A stretch of 23,828 bases of DNA from an uncultured Campylobacter sp. (GCF_938017775.1 NZ_CALIIU010000053.1:1-23828), one strand, 5' to 3'; numbered from the stretch's first letter, positions 15,836-23,373 are shown. Made by a program: numbers and translations. The notes: generated by a model from the sequence alone, not told the origin.

Positions 15836-16288
15836 GTGCTATATTTCGACCCAGATTGGATCAAGGGCAATATAAAAGGTAGCGAATATTCCTCAAGAGA
15901 GCAACGATACGAGGCGTATTTAGCAGGGCTGCATAAAAATATGCATACGCTAGAAAGAATTTTTGCGGGTATAAGCTTCAACGATGCGCTATTGCTACCT
16001 AAAAAGCAAATTAATGAAAAGTTGCATCTGAAATTTTACATCGGAGATTTGCAAAATGGATATTATGAACTAAAATGCGTTATGAGCTCGGATCAAAGAT
16101 GCAACGTGGCGCCCGGCGAAATAATAACGAGCGAGATATTTTACGAAAATGGCAATTACCGCTTCTCTTTCATCCTTACCTGCCTGAAGGAATACGCCGT
16201 TAATTTCTCCAGGATAGATAGCCTTAAATTTAACGCGATTTCGCAAAGAAAATATAGCCGCGAGTTTAAGAAATTGAAACTTTCATAG
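15836..16288 (+). CDS. Uncharacterised protein, 5' end uncertain
   Basis: This soluble 150-residue ORF opens at a GTG (15836) with a weak GAAGAGA upstream. The same frame is open back to the TAG of the preceding gene and reads protein-like (TGSDKFKTEEIEV), but contains no ATG, GTG or TTG. The start shown may therefore be wrong, or the N-terminus may have been lost. The body contains SREQRYEAYLAGLHKNMHTL and a beta-rich second half (FYENGNYRFSFILTCL), ending in a basic tail. Codon use is more A/T-rich than in queA. A weak AAACC-TC-GGTTTTT hairpin follows at 16296-16309. I do not recognise the family. Confidence 0.5.
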   Translation: MLYFDPDWIKGNIKGSEYSSREQRYEAYLAGLHKNMHTLERIFAGISFNDALLLPKKQINEKLHLKFYIGDLQNGYYELKCVMSSDQRCNVAPGEIITSEIFYENGNYRFSFILTCLKEYAVNFSRIDSLKFNAISQRKYSREFKKLKLS

Positions 16289-16882
16289 TAAATCCAAACC
16301 TCGGTTTTTACGTATAGAATTTCATCCACTAAAGATTGCCGCCTCAGTATTTATCTCATTTACAATCCAAAATTTAAAACGCTAGTGAGCTAGGTTTTAA
16401 GAGGTATGATTTTGATTTAGGCACGAGCTTTCTGACAAACGATGCGAGCTTCGGAGGTATAAGAATTTTAGTTTTTCGCGACGTAGAATGTGCTGCGTGA
16501 CTCTAGGTCAAAGAGCAGCAATGCGAGATAAAATTTTGCTCGCTCGAGTGCTGAGGCATTATGCTTTTAGAAAAGGCACAAAGTAACGTAAATTTCGCTG
16601 TGTCTTGTAGCTGAAATCCATTAAATTTAAGCCAGAGTCATTCGGCGGCAGTGTCATTCGCCACACTCTCTAAGGCAAAATCTCTAAATTTAAGTTCTGG
16701 ACATCATATGCAAGCAGATTTCCTTCTGCCCTTAAAGCATTCAAATCATATTAAAATTTGAACTTCCAAGCGAATCTAAAGAATTTTGGAAATCACTACG
16801 TTGCATTTAAAGGCGCGCCCGATAATAGATATAAACAAACCAGCAAATTTTAAAATTTAGCCAGGCGAACTTTGTTCGCGAT
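16289..16882. other. 594-bp gene-poor stretch with a possible gene remnant
   Basis: No intact gene is seen on either strand. One 40-codon frame without a start codon, 16378-16500, reads protein-like (RYDFDLGTSFLTNDASFGG) and may be a remnant of a lost gene. GTCATTCG occurs twice near 16637 and 16652, the second within an AGTG/CACT hairpin. The segment looks like decayed accessory DNA. Confidence 0.35.
16865..16879 (-). terminator. Short hairpin after the frameshifted membrane gene
   Basis: GCGAAC pairs with GTTCGC around a three-base loop, directly after the stop codons of the minus-strand gene. The following minus-strand sequence is A/T-rich but has no T-run, so confidence is low. Confidence 0.3.
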
Positions 16883-17281
16883 TTAAATTTTATCTTCTGC
16901 CCTCTTTTTTAGCCTTGACCGCTTCATAAAGCTCATCGATCGAGGTTGCGGACGAGCCCGAATATTTCTGTGACGCTTGTATAGTTTTTTGCCCCATTTA
17001 CCGTCGATCGTCACGCCGTAGCCGCTAAACATCAAACTTCGCTGGATATAATAGACTTTATCTTGCTGCGTCATATTTTGTTGCTTCTGCACTTCGCGCT
17101 CAGCATCTTTTGCCTGCTCACTTTCATATACGGAAGCACCCGCTAAATACCCTAGAACTAAACCTCCCACAATTGGTACGACAGACGCAATAAATCTATT
17201 ATTTACGCTAGAAGTCAAGCCTTCTAAAAATGCCTTTGCAATGCAAAACACTATAAAGCCCGGAATAAAAACGATAACCAC
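16883..17281 (-). CDS. Membrane protein with peptidoglycan-binding-like C-terminus, frameshifted
   Basis: Two hydrophobic helices (VIVFIPGFIVFCIAKAF and VVPIVGGLVLGYLAGASVY) precede a charged linker and a C-terminal motif IQRSLMFSGYGVTIDGKWGKK, the pattern of PG_binding_1 domains (Q-x2-L...GY...DG.wGxxT). After GGC AAA AAA the written frame turns into an unlikely Arg-rich tail. The -1 frame continues as TIQASQKYSGSSATSIDE and stops at 16890-16892, completing the domain. The start is also doubtful: the frame is open upstream to 17347, and an ATG at 17335-17337 would read MNF then SLGSLAGNG if one base were added in the A4 run at 17329-17332. Both breaks are in A/T homopolymers, so they may be sequencing indels or real decay. 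Confidence 0.5.
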   Translation of the reverse strand: MVIVFIPGFIVFCIAKAFLEGLTSSVNNRFIASVVPIVGGLVLGYLAGASVYESEQAKDAEREVQKQQNMTQQDKVYYIQRSLMFSGYGVTIDGKWGKKLYKRHRNIRARPQPRSMSFMKRSRLKKRAEDKI

Positions 17282-17458
17282 GGTTGCAAGTCCGTCAAAA
17301 ACGCCATTACCAGCAAGGGAACCTAGAGAAAATTCATAATCTATCTTTTAAAATTTAAGTAGCGTAATTCTCCCAAATTTAAATTTAATCAGAGAATTGC
17401 AAAAATTTATCTGTCAGCGGACGGCGACATAGACTAATTGACGTGCTTCATAATCCTA

Positions 17459-17731
17459 TTAAATTGTGGACTTGTGATCTCGCGCCATAAAAATAGATCC
17501 AATGATACCTAACACGCCGATACTCAAGACGATATAAAATAGAGTACCGCTATCCTTGGTAAAAGCCCCTCCAAAGAACAGCCAAAGTATAGAAATAAGA
17601 AGCGTCTTTAACCAGGGCCTGCTATAAGAGATCTCCGCCTGGCACCCACCGCATACGATTGCTCCGTATTTGATGTCGCCTTTGCCACAAAATGGGCACA
17701 TTAAATGATCCGGATGTTCATTCTCTGCCAT
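17459..17731 (-). CDS. Small zinc-ribbon membrane protein
   Basis: This 90-residue protein has an N-terminal zinc ribbon (CPFCGKGDIKYGAIVCGGC, two C-x2-C pairs) followed by two hydrophobic helices (TLLISILWLFFGGAF and LFYIVLSIGVLGIIGSIFM) and a short basic end. Such zinc-ribbon plus two-helix proteins are common and mostly uncharacterised. AAAGGAG at 17737-17743 (minus strand) fixes the ATG. Upstream is a TATAAT box that is the end of a (TA)10 tract, so its expression could vary with tract length. It is separated from rpsR by that tract and a terminator, so it is transcribed alone. Confidence 0.75.
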   Translation of the reverse strand: MAENEHPDHLMCPFCGKGDIKYGAIVCGGCQAEISYSRPWLKTLLISILWLFFGGAFTKDSGTLFYIVLSIGVLGIIGSIFMARDHKSTI

Positions 17732-17760
17732 AATTTCTCCTTTGAAAAAATATAGGTGGA

Positions 17761-17782
17761 ATTATATATATATATATATATA
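17761..17782 (-). promoter_or_regulatory. (TA)10 tract overlapping a TATAAT -10 box
   Basis: Bases 17763-17782 are ten uninterrupted TA units. On the minus strand the downstream end of the tract makes TATAAT (17766 to 17761), 29 bases before the ATG of the zinc-ribbon gene. The tract would therefore fill the -10/-35 spacer, where slippage would change promoter spacing. Phase variation is inference from this placement. Confidence 0.5.
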
Positions 17783-17825
17783 AGAGCGGGCTTAAATTTT
17801 AAAATTTAGAGTTTAAAATAGGGGG

Positions 17826-17854
17826 AATTTTAGCGGCTTTGTACCGCTAAAATT
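17826..17854 (-). terminator. Terminator-like hairpin of the rpsF-ssb-rpsR operon
   Basis: AATTTTAGCGG (17826-17836) pairs perfectly over 11 bases with CCGCTAAAATT (17844-17854) around a seven-base loop. The stem overlaps the rpsR stop codon. On the minus strand the stem is followed by CCCCCTATTTT, not a clean T-run, so I call it from the stem strength and place. Confidence 0.6.
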
Positions 17855-18114
17855 TAAAGATTTTCGAATGGATTTACGACCACGTCTTTACGATCGACGA
17901 TGTAAGGTATAAGGGCTGCTTGGCGCGCGCGCTTGATAGCCTTTTCTACCATCTCTTGGTATTTTTTGCTGGTGCCGGTTAAGCGGCGCGGCATGATCTT
18001 AAAGCGCTCGCTTAGGCAGTGCTTTAGCAGCGCCGTGTCCTTATAATCAATAAATTCGATCTTTGCTTCCGTAAATTTGCAATACTTTCTAGTATATTTT
18101 CTCTTATCTGCCAT
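17854..18114 (-). CDS. rpsR: 30S ribosomal protein S18
   Basis: S18 binds the platform of the small subunit as a pair with S6. The 86-residue basic protein has RKYCKFTEAKIEFIDYKD, LSERFKIMPRRLTGTSKKYQ and the C-terminal ALIPYIVDRK of campylobacter S18. AAGGA lies before the ATG. It is the last gene of rpsF-ssb-rpsR, 13 bases after ssb. Confidence 0.98.
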   Translation of the reverse strand: MADKRKYTRKYCKFTEAKIEFIDYKDTALLKHCLSERFKIMPRRLTGTSKKYQEMVEKAIKRARQAALIPYIVDRKDVVVNPFENL

Positions 18115-18127
18115 GATTTTTCCTTAA

Positions 18128-18727
18128 TTAAAATGGGATCGTGTCGTTGCCGTCATCGTATTTATCGGCATCGACGTCGACTTCCGGAATCGTGCTTTCG
18201 TAACTCTGTTCTTTTTGTTTAGGCGCGTTGTAATCGTTTTTTGCGCCTCTAGAATTTGAGTTTTGTCTGTTAGCATAGCTATTTCCGCCGCCGTAATTAC
18301 CGCCGCTATAGTTAGAATTTCCTCCGCCGTAGCCGCCGGAGCTTCCGCCATAATTGCCGCCCTCGTAATTGCCGCCTTGATTATAGCCGCCGCTTCCACC
18401 TTGATTGCTTCCTAGCATCTCCATCGTATCTACGCTAATGGAGTGCTTACTTCGGTTCTGTCCGTTTTGATCTTGCCACTGATCTAGCTTTAAGCGGCCT
18501 TCGATCAAAATTTTACTGCCTTTTCGCAAGTATTGGTTTGCGATCTCGGCCGTGCGACCGAAAAAATCTATGTCTATAAAGCACGTTTCTTCGCGTTTCT
18601 CGCCGTTTGAGCTATTGTATCTGCGCGTGACGGCGATACCGGTTTTGCCTACGGCGGTACCCGTTTGCAGATATCTAAGCTCGATATCTCGGGTTAAATT
18701 ACCTACCAAAACTACTTTATTGAACAT
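18128..18727 (-). CDS. ssb: Single-stranded DNA-binding protein
   Basis: SSB coats single-stranded DNA in replication, repair and recombination. Residues 1-112 form the OB fold (MFNKVVLVGNLTRDIELRYL, CFIDIDFFGRTAEIANQYL, GSKILIEGRLKLDQWQDQNG). A flexible linker of Gly, Asn, Tyr and Ser follows, with about five GGNYGG-like units, and the acidic tip ends in DTIPF, which recruits partner proteins. At 199 residues it is a little longer than E. coli SSB (178), owing to the linker. The linker DNA is repetitive, so its length may vary between strains. Confidence 0.97.
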   Translation of the reverse strand: MFNKVVLVGNLTRDIELRYLQTGTAVGKTGIAVTRRYNSSNGEKREETCFIDIDFFGRTAEIANQYLRKGSKILIEGRLKLDQWQDQNGQNRSKHSISVDTMEMLGSNQGGSGGYNQGGNYEGGNYGGSSGGYGGGNSNYSGGNYGGGNSYANRQNSNSRGAKNDYNAPKQKEQSYESTIPEVDVDADKYDDGNDTIPF

Positions 18728-18737
18728 ATTTTATCCT

Positions 18738-19151
18738 TTATTCGCCCTCTTTGGCTGCTTCTTCGGGCTCTTTTGGCTCTACCGGCGCTTTTGGCTCGCG
18801 CTCTTTTTTCGCAGGGCTTAGCTTGATACCTTTGCTTAGCTTGTCCCAAGCGGAAATTTCACGCTTAGTCTCATATTTAACGGTCAAAAATCTAATGATA
18901 TCTTCGGTGATACGCAGATTTCTAACAAGCTCGGAGATCAAGCTCGGCTCGGCTTTAAAATAGATTACGAAATAAACTCCGCGCTCATATTTATCGATCT
19001 TATAGGCAAGCTTTCTAGCGCCCATTTCGATTACAGAAGCGATCTCTCCGCCGTTTTTGGTTATGATTTCTTTGACGAAATCGACTTTTGTTTTAACTTC
19101 ATCGTCGGTAAGCGTGGGCTTAACGATGAATAAAACCTCGTAGTTTCTCAT
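18738..19151 (-). CDS. rpsF: 30S ribosomal protein S6
   Basis: S6 pairs with S18 on the small subunit. The 137-residue protein starts with MRNYEVLFIVKPTLTDDEV, has ARKLAYKIDKYERGVYFVIY, and ends with a charged tail (KEREPKAPVEPKEPEEAAKE), which is longer than in E. coli without modification by RimK being implied. AAGGAG precedes the ATG. It is the first gene of the operon, ssb following after 10 bases. Confidence 0.98.
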   Translation of the reverse strand: MRNYEVLFIVKPTLTDDEVKTKVDFVKEIITKNGGEIASVIEMGARKLAYKIDKYERGVYFVIYFKAEPSLISELVRNLRITEDIIRFLTVKYETKREISAWDKLSKGIKLSPAKKEREPKAPVEPKEPEEAAKEGE

Positions 19152-19173
19152 AAATTCTCCTTATGGATTTTAG

Positions 19174-19218
19174 CTCGCAAACGGTGTCTGCGGGCAAGGA
19201 TTTTGCAAAAAATGCGAG
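19174..19218 (-). promoter_or_regulatory. Possible S6:S18 autoregulatory leader
   Basis: In the rpsF leader the minus strand can pair CTCGCA (19213-19218) with TGCGAG (19174-19179). The 3' side of the enclosed region holds ACACCG next to the stem. Known S6:S18 leader motifs have an essential unpaired CCG, like helix 23 of 16S rRNA. The match is partial and by eye. Confidence 0.3.
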
Positions 19219-19235
19219 AGGATATTACTAAAATT

Positions 19236-20240
19236 TCACTTAATATTTGCTTTTTGCCCGAGCGAACTTAGCAGCATACGCTGCAACCTCAAAAACGACG
19301 CGAGCAAAAGCTCATCCTTCGCCGCATTCTTTTCGCTTTTGAGTTCAAATTCCAAATCGTTTAAGTGAGCGAAAATTTTATAAAACGTCCGCGTAGAAAA
19401 GCTGGTGGCATAGCGCTGCATCTGTGCGGCCACGGAAGGGGGCGGCAGGTAGCCTAAAACCGCCTTAAAATCAAATCTGCCGTTTATTTTTACGTAAGCG
19501 TGCAGGCGAAAAATTCTATAAATCAAGCGGTAGAAATAATTTATCAGCTCCATTTCGTTGTATCCGCCGCCCAGGGCCATTTTATAAAAATCTACGCGAA
19601 AATCGCAAAGGCCGAAAATTTTATCAAAAAGCTCGTCGTAGCTCACCTCGCTAAGGCCATAAACCATTAAATTTACGTTTTGCAGGCTAAGCTCAAGTCC
19701 CAGACTTGCAAATTTTTCTATCTCGCTCGCGCTTAGGCTCAGGCTTTCGTTGTGGATGGCGTAGATCCTGCTAAGTGCGGCGGTGTTTGCAAAAAGCCCG
19801 CACATCTCGCATTTTTGCGCAAGCAGCGCTATGGCTTCATTCACGCCAGAGGGTTTGAAAAACCTCACTTCGTTTCGTTCAAATTCTTTGATAAAATCCG
19901 CGCTTATAGAAATTTCGCTATCGTTTAGCTCATAGATCAGATGGTTATTCGCGTCCGCCTTGCACAGCGCGATGAGCCTTCGCAGCTCCTCTTTTTTGAT
20001 GAGCGAGGCGGTTTTGATGTGAAGCGTGTTGCTGCCGCCGAAAAGCGAGGGCTCCAAGAAGCTTCGCGCCTGCTCAAAATCATACTCCAAAAAATACAAA
20101 CTCAAAAAATTTTCCGAGGCGTAAATTTGCTTCAGGCGCTGCGCGTAAAGCTCGTTTGAAAAATCGTCTCCGCCGCGCAAAAGCACGAAATTCGGCACCC
20201 TGCCGCTTGCTATAAGACCGTCAAATTCTCTCTTATACAT
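19236..20240 (-). CDS. holA: DNA polymerase III delta subunit
   Basis: HolA is the clamp-loader subunit that opens the beta ring. The 334-residue protein has the typical delta start (GRVPNFVLLRGGDDFSNELY), FLEYDFEQARSFLEPSLFGG (the A-S-lfg pattern) and a helical C-terminal collar with NYFYRLIYRIFRLHAY and LLLASFLRLQRML. The N-terminal glycine loop is not a functional Walker A, as usual for delta. It follows rnr with a TGATG overlap; the rnr-holA pair also occurs in C. jejuni (Cj0631c-Cj0630c). Confidence 0.9.
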   Translation of the reverse strand: MYKREFDGLIASGRVPNFVLLRGGDDFSNELYAQRLKQIYASENFLSLYFLEYDFEQARSFLEPSLFGGSNTLHIKTASLIKKEELRRLIALCKADANNHLIYELNDSEISISADFIKEFERNEVRFFKPSGVNEAIALLAQKCEMCGLFANTAALSRIYAIHNESLSLSASEIEKFASLGLELSLQNVNLMVYGLSEVSYDELFDKIFGLCDFRVDFYKMALGGGYNEMELINYFYRLIYRIFRLHAYVKINGRFDFKAVLGYLPPPSVAAQMQRYATSFSTRTFYKIFAHLNDLEFELKSEKNAAKDELLLASFLRLQRMLLSSLGQKANIK

Positions 20241-22162
20241 CAGATCTTCTTTACCACTCTGCCTAAAATCACTCCGCTAGCGATGTTTGCGTCCGCAAGC
20301 TCGACTAGCACGGGCGTTAAAATGTCGCCGGCGAAATTTGAAACCAAAATTTTAGCCCCCTTTAGCTTGTCGTCTAGCTTTGCGGTGACGGAATTTCCGT
20401 TTTCGTCGATGTAGCAGCGAAATTTTTTGCCCAAGTTTTCCGCTGCCCAGCGCGCAAATTTTCGGTCCATAAAATCAAACGCGACCTTATCCGCCTCGCG
20501 CTCCAGCTCGTTTAGCCGCACGCACGTCGCATCGATGTTTAAAAGCAGGTAATTATAAAATTTCTCATCCCCCCTCATCTGCGCCTTTAGCAAGCGGTGC
20601 AAAATGAGATCGGAATAGCGCCTGATCGGGCTTGTAAAGTGCGTGTAGTTATCAAATCCGAGCCCAAAATGCCCGCGCGATTCAGATGCGTACTCGGCGC
20701 GCTTTTGAGCCTTGATGATGAGCTTATCGACCTCTTCGCGGATACCCATGGTATCGGCTTGCGCTTGGATTTCGCCGATCATTTTAGCAAGGTTGTTCTG
20801 ATAGGGCGCGTCGATGCCGAACAGCGCCAGATCGTCAAGCAGCGCGTAAATTTTTTTAAGCTCCGCCGAGCCGTGATTTCTAAAAACGCCCCGCTCGATG
20901 CGCGCCGCAGCGGCTTTATTGGCTAGCAGCATACAATCCTCGATGAGTTTGTGCGACGGAGTGTCGGTCTCAAAGCGGGTGGAGCTTATTAAGCCGCGCT
21001 CATCAAGCATGATGCGAAGCTCCTTGGTGCGGAAATCAAATCCGCGCTTCAGCCTCGCGCGGCGCAGTCGCTCGCAAATTTCATTAAGCGGCAAGAGCCA
21101 GCTTAAAATTTTAGGCTCGGCCGCCTTGCGGGTGCGTAAAATTTCATCGACCTCGTCGTAATTATAGCGGCGTTTTGATCTTATAATCGCTTCGAAAAGC
21201 TCCTCTTTTTGCGGGTTTAAATTTTCATCCAAAGCGATTTTAAAAACGAAGGCCAGCCTCGGAAGATCTGGCATCAGCGAGCAGATGTTTTCGCTAAGCT
21301 CGCGCGGCAGCATCGGCACGGATCTGTGCGGGAAATAGATCGAAAAGCCACGAAATTTCGCCTCCTTATCGATCGGAGAGTATTCGCTTACGTATTCGCT
21401 CACATCGGCGATCGCGACGTAAAGCGTGCGCTCTTTTACGTCAAAATAGATCGCGTCGTCGAAGTCCTTGGCGTCGATAGGATCGATGGTGCAAAAGGGC
21501 AGATGCTGTAAATCCACGCGCTGCGGATACAAAGAGCCGTCCACTTCGCTGCCGAAGCTTGCGGCTTGCTGCTTGCACGCTTCGTTAAATTCATCGTTTT
21601 TATCGTAGATCGCTAAAGAAATTTTCTCATCGACGAAGGGATCGGCTAGGTTTCCGATCACCTCGGTAATTTCGTTCGTTAGATTATCGATCTTTAAAAG
21701 GGTGTTTGCGGGCAGCTGCTTGAGCGATTTTTGCGTGGCTTTGAGCGGATTTGCGAGGCCGGTTTTAACGTTCACGCCTAAAATTTCGCGCCCAAAGCTT
21801 TTGGTATAAACCACGCTTGTTAAGAATGCGGGCTTGACGCACATCAGCACCTTTGCGTGCAGGCGGGACTTTCTTGAGCTTAAAATTTTTGCTAGGATCA
21901 GATCGCCCAGATGCACGCCGCTTAAATATCTGTTTTCGATGATGAGATCTGCTTTGAAGCGGTCGTCGAAGCTTTGCAGATAGCCCGTGCCGTCGCGCGC
22001 GATGTCGAGCCTGCCGAAAACATAGCCGTCGTTTAGATAGAGCTTGCCTTTGTGCGCGCTGATAGCACCGATATTTAGGAGGTTGCGCACGAGTTCCTTT
22101 TGCTCGCCGCTAAGATCCTTTTCAAATACGCCCGAGTTAAAGGCGCGCAGGAGCTCTTTCAT
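20240..22162 (-). CDS. rnr: Ribonuclease R (RNB family exoribonuclease)
   Basis: RNase R degrades structured RNA from the 3' end. The 640-residue length is that of campylobacter RNase R, shorter than the E. coli protein. Cold-shock-like domains occupy about residues 40-200. The catalytic RNB domain starts with TIDPIDAKDFDDAIYF, with D227, D233, D235 and D236 at the four metal-binding positions. Further landmarks are FPHRSVPMLPRELSENICSL near 274 and FTSPIRRYSDLILHRLL near 520. The C-terminal 75 residues are a small beta domain in place of a classic S1 plus basic tail. It overlaps the HDOD-like gene upstream (ATGA) and holA downstream. Confidence 0.95.
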   Translation of the reverse strand: MKELLRAFNSGVFEKDLSGEQKELVRNLLNIGAISAHKGKLYLNDGYVFGRLDIARDGTGYLQSFDDRFKADLIIENRYLSGVHLGDLILAKILSSRKSRLHAKVLMCVKPAFLTSVVYTKSFGREILGVNVKTGLANPLKATQKSLKQLPANTLLKIDNLTNEITEVIGNLADPFVDEKISLAIYDKNDEFNEACKQQAASFGSEVDGSLYPQRVDLQHLPFCTIDPIDAKDFDDAIYFDVKERTLYVAIADVSEYVSEYSPIDKEAKFRGFSIYFPHRSVPMLPRELSENICSLMPDLPRLAFVFKIALDENLNPQKEELFEAIIRSKRRYNYDEVDEILRTRKAAEPKILSWLLPLNEICERLRRARLKRGFDFRTKELRIMLDERGLISSTRFETDTPSHKLIEDCMLLANKAAAARIERGVFRNHGSAELKKIYALLDDLALFGIDAPYQNNLAKMIGEIQAQADTMGIREEVDKLIIKAQKRAEYASESRGHFGLGFDNYTHFTSPIRRYSDLILHRLLKAQMRGDEKFYNYLLLNIDATCVRLNELEREADKVAFDFMDRKFARWAAENLGKKFRCYIDENGNSVTAKLDDKLKGAKILVSNFAGDILTPVLVELADANIASGVILGRVVKKI

Positions 22163-23373
22163 ATCGAAATTTCGCCTTTAGCCTCTAAAAACGCCTCCTG
22201 CTCAAAGCCGAACTCGACTAGTAAATTTAAAGCGTTGTCGATACTAAGCTCGTCGAAGTGGTGGTAGATATTGACCGCGGTTTTGGCGATCTTTAGCATT
22301 GCGTAGCGGGATTTGTTCTTAAAAGGCGCGTCGTCGGGGGCGTTTGAATACAGCGCGTCCTGCGCGATCTGCTCTAGCCCGAAATGTACAAATAGCGCGT
22401 GCGAGACGCTCTCGCGGTTCGTGCCGGTAAATTCCATCTCCACATCGGTAAAATCCTGCGGAAAGATCGAGCCCTTGATGGCGTGGTAAAATTCCTCCGC
22501 CTTGCCTGCCGCGCACACCTGCTCATCGATAAAAACTCGCCCAAACTCCACTAAAATCACGCTTGAGAGGATACTTTGCTCAATCTGCGGGTAGGATTTG
22601 ATCCACGAAAACATAAGCAGATTTCGCAGTAGCGAGACCTGCGTGAGCTTTTCGCGATCGATGCGATACGCCTGCAAATCCGGCTTTAGCATCTCGTCGA
22701 ATACTGCGAATAGAAAAAACGCCCGCATCTGCTCGCGCCCGTAAAGCTCAAACGCTCGCTGTAAATTTAACGTCTTTAGTGCCGCGGCGCCCTGCTCTTG
22801 TCCCAGTTCCTGCGCTCTCCCGCATTCTTGCCCCTGTTTTTGCTGCTGCTCTCGCCCCTGCTTTTGTATCGGCTCTCGCCCATGCGCTCGTTCGGCTTGC
22901 GCGGAAATGCTTGAACCTAGCGTGCAATCAGCCCTCGCGGCGACGTGCTGATTTTGCTGCTGCGTATCGCTTGCTGCTTGCGAGGGGTTAAATTTAAAAT
23001 TCTCGTCGCTGTAATTTGCGCCGCTTGCGTCATTTGAATGATTAAATTTAAGACTATCGCCCTGCCCTACTAAGTCTGCGCCTTTTTGCTCGCTCGCGGC
23101 GTCTTGCAAGCCGCACTCTATGGGCTCCGCGCCTTGAAGATCACACCGCTCATCTGCAGCACCGAAATTTTGCCTCGCGAGCTCTTCGGCGCTAAATTTA
23201 GACAAACCGCAAAAGGCTAAATCTAAAATTTTATCCGCAAAGGGGGTGTTTTTTGAAATTTGCAAAGCGAGCCTGACATCCGAAACATCCGCGTCAAACG
23301 ATGCTAAAATTTTTAAAATTTCATTGCTAAAGCCCGCAAGAGCGCCTATTTTTTGGGTTATAAATTTATTCAT
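22159..23373 (-). CDS. HDOD-like domain protein with low-complexity insert
   Basis: From the ATG at 23373 this is 404 residues. Residues 1-70 (FITQKIGALAGFSNEILKIL, then LALQISKNTPFADKILDLAF) and 200-300 (LNLQRAFELYGREQMRAFFL) follow the HDOD pattern, a non-catalytic relative of HD domains found in signalling proteins. About residues 70-198 are a low-complexity insert with Gln/Gly/Glu repeats (QKQGREQ, QKQGQE). The longer TTG start at 23406 is rejected because it falls inside a good -10 box. The gene overlaps rnr, so a regulator and RNase R are co-expressed. HDOD is my reading of weak similarity; the DNA coding for the Q-rich repeats may vary in length. Confidence 0.65.
   Translation of the reverse strand: MNKFITQKIGALAGFSNEILKILASFDADVSDVRLALQISKNTPFADKILDLAFCGLSKFSAEELARQNFGAADERCDLQGAEPIECGLQDAASEQKGADLVGQGDSLKFNHSNDASGANYSDENFKFNPSQAASDTQQQNQHVAARADCTLGSSISAQAERAHGREPIQKQGREQQQKQGQECGRAQELGQEQGAAALKTLNLQRAFELYGREQMRAFFLFAVFDEMLKPDLQAYRIDREKLTQVSLLRNLLMFSWIKSYPQIEQSILSSVILVEFGRVFIDEQVCAAGKAEEFYHAIKGSIFPQDFTDVEMEFTGTNRESVSHALFVHFGLEQIAQDALYSNAPDDAPFKNKSRYAMLKIAKTAVNIYHHFDELSIDNALNLLVEFGFEQEAFLEAKGEISI

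Noticed and set aside
16985..16990. A classic -1 slippery heptamer (A AAA AAC type)
   Set aside because: The zero frame is GGC AAA AAA CTA, so only single-codon slippage is possible and no stimulating stem is obvious just downstream; a lost base is simpler.
22779..22991. Tandem-looking repeats as a CRISPR array
   Set aside because: Units are short, imperfect and in frame with the Q/G-rich protein segment; there are no regular spacers.
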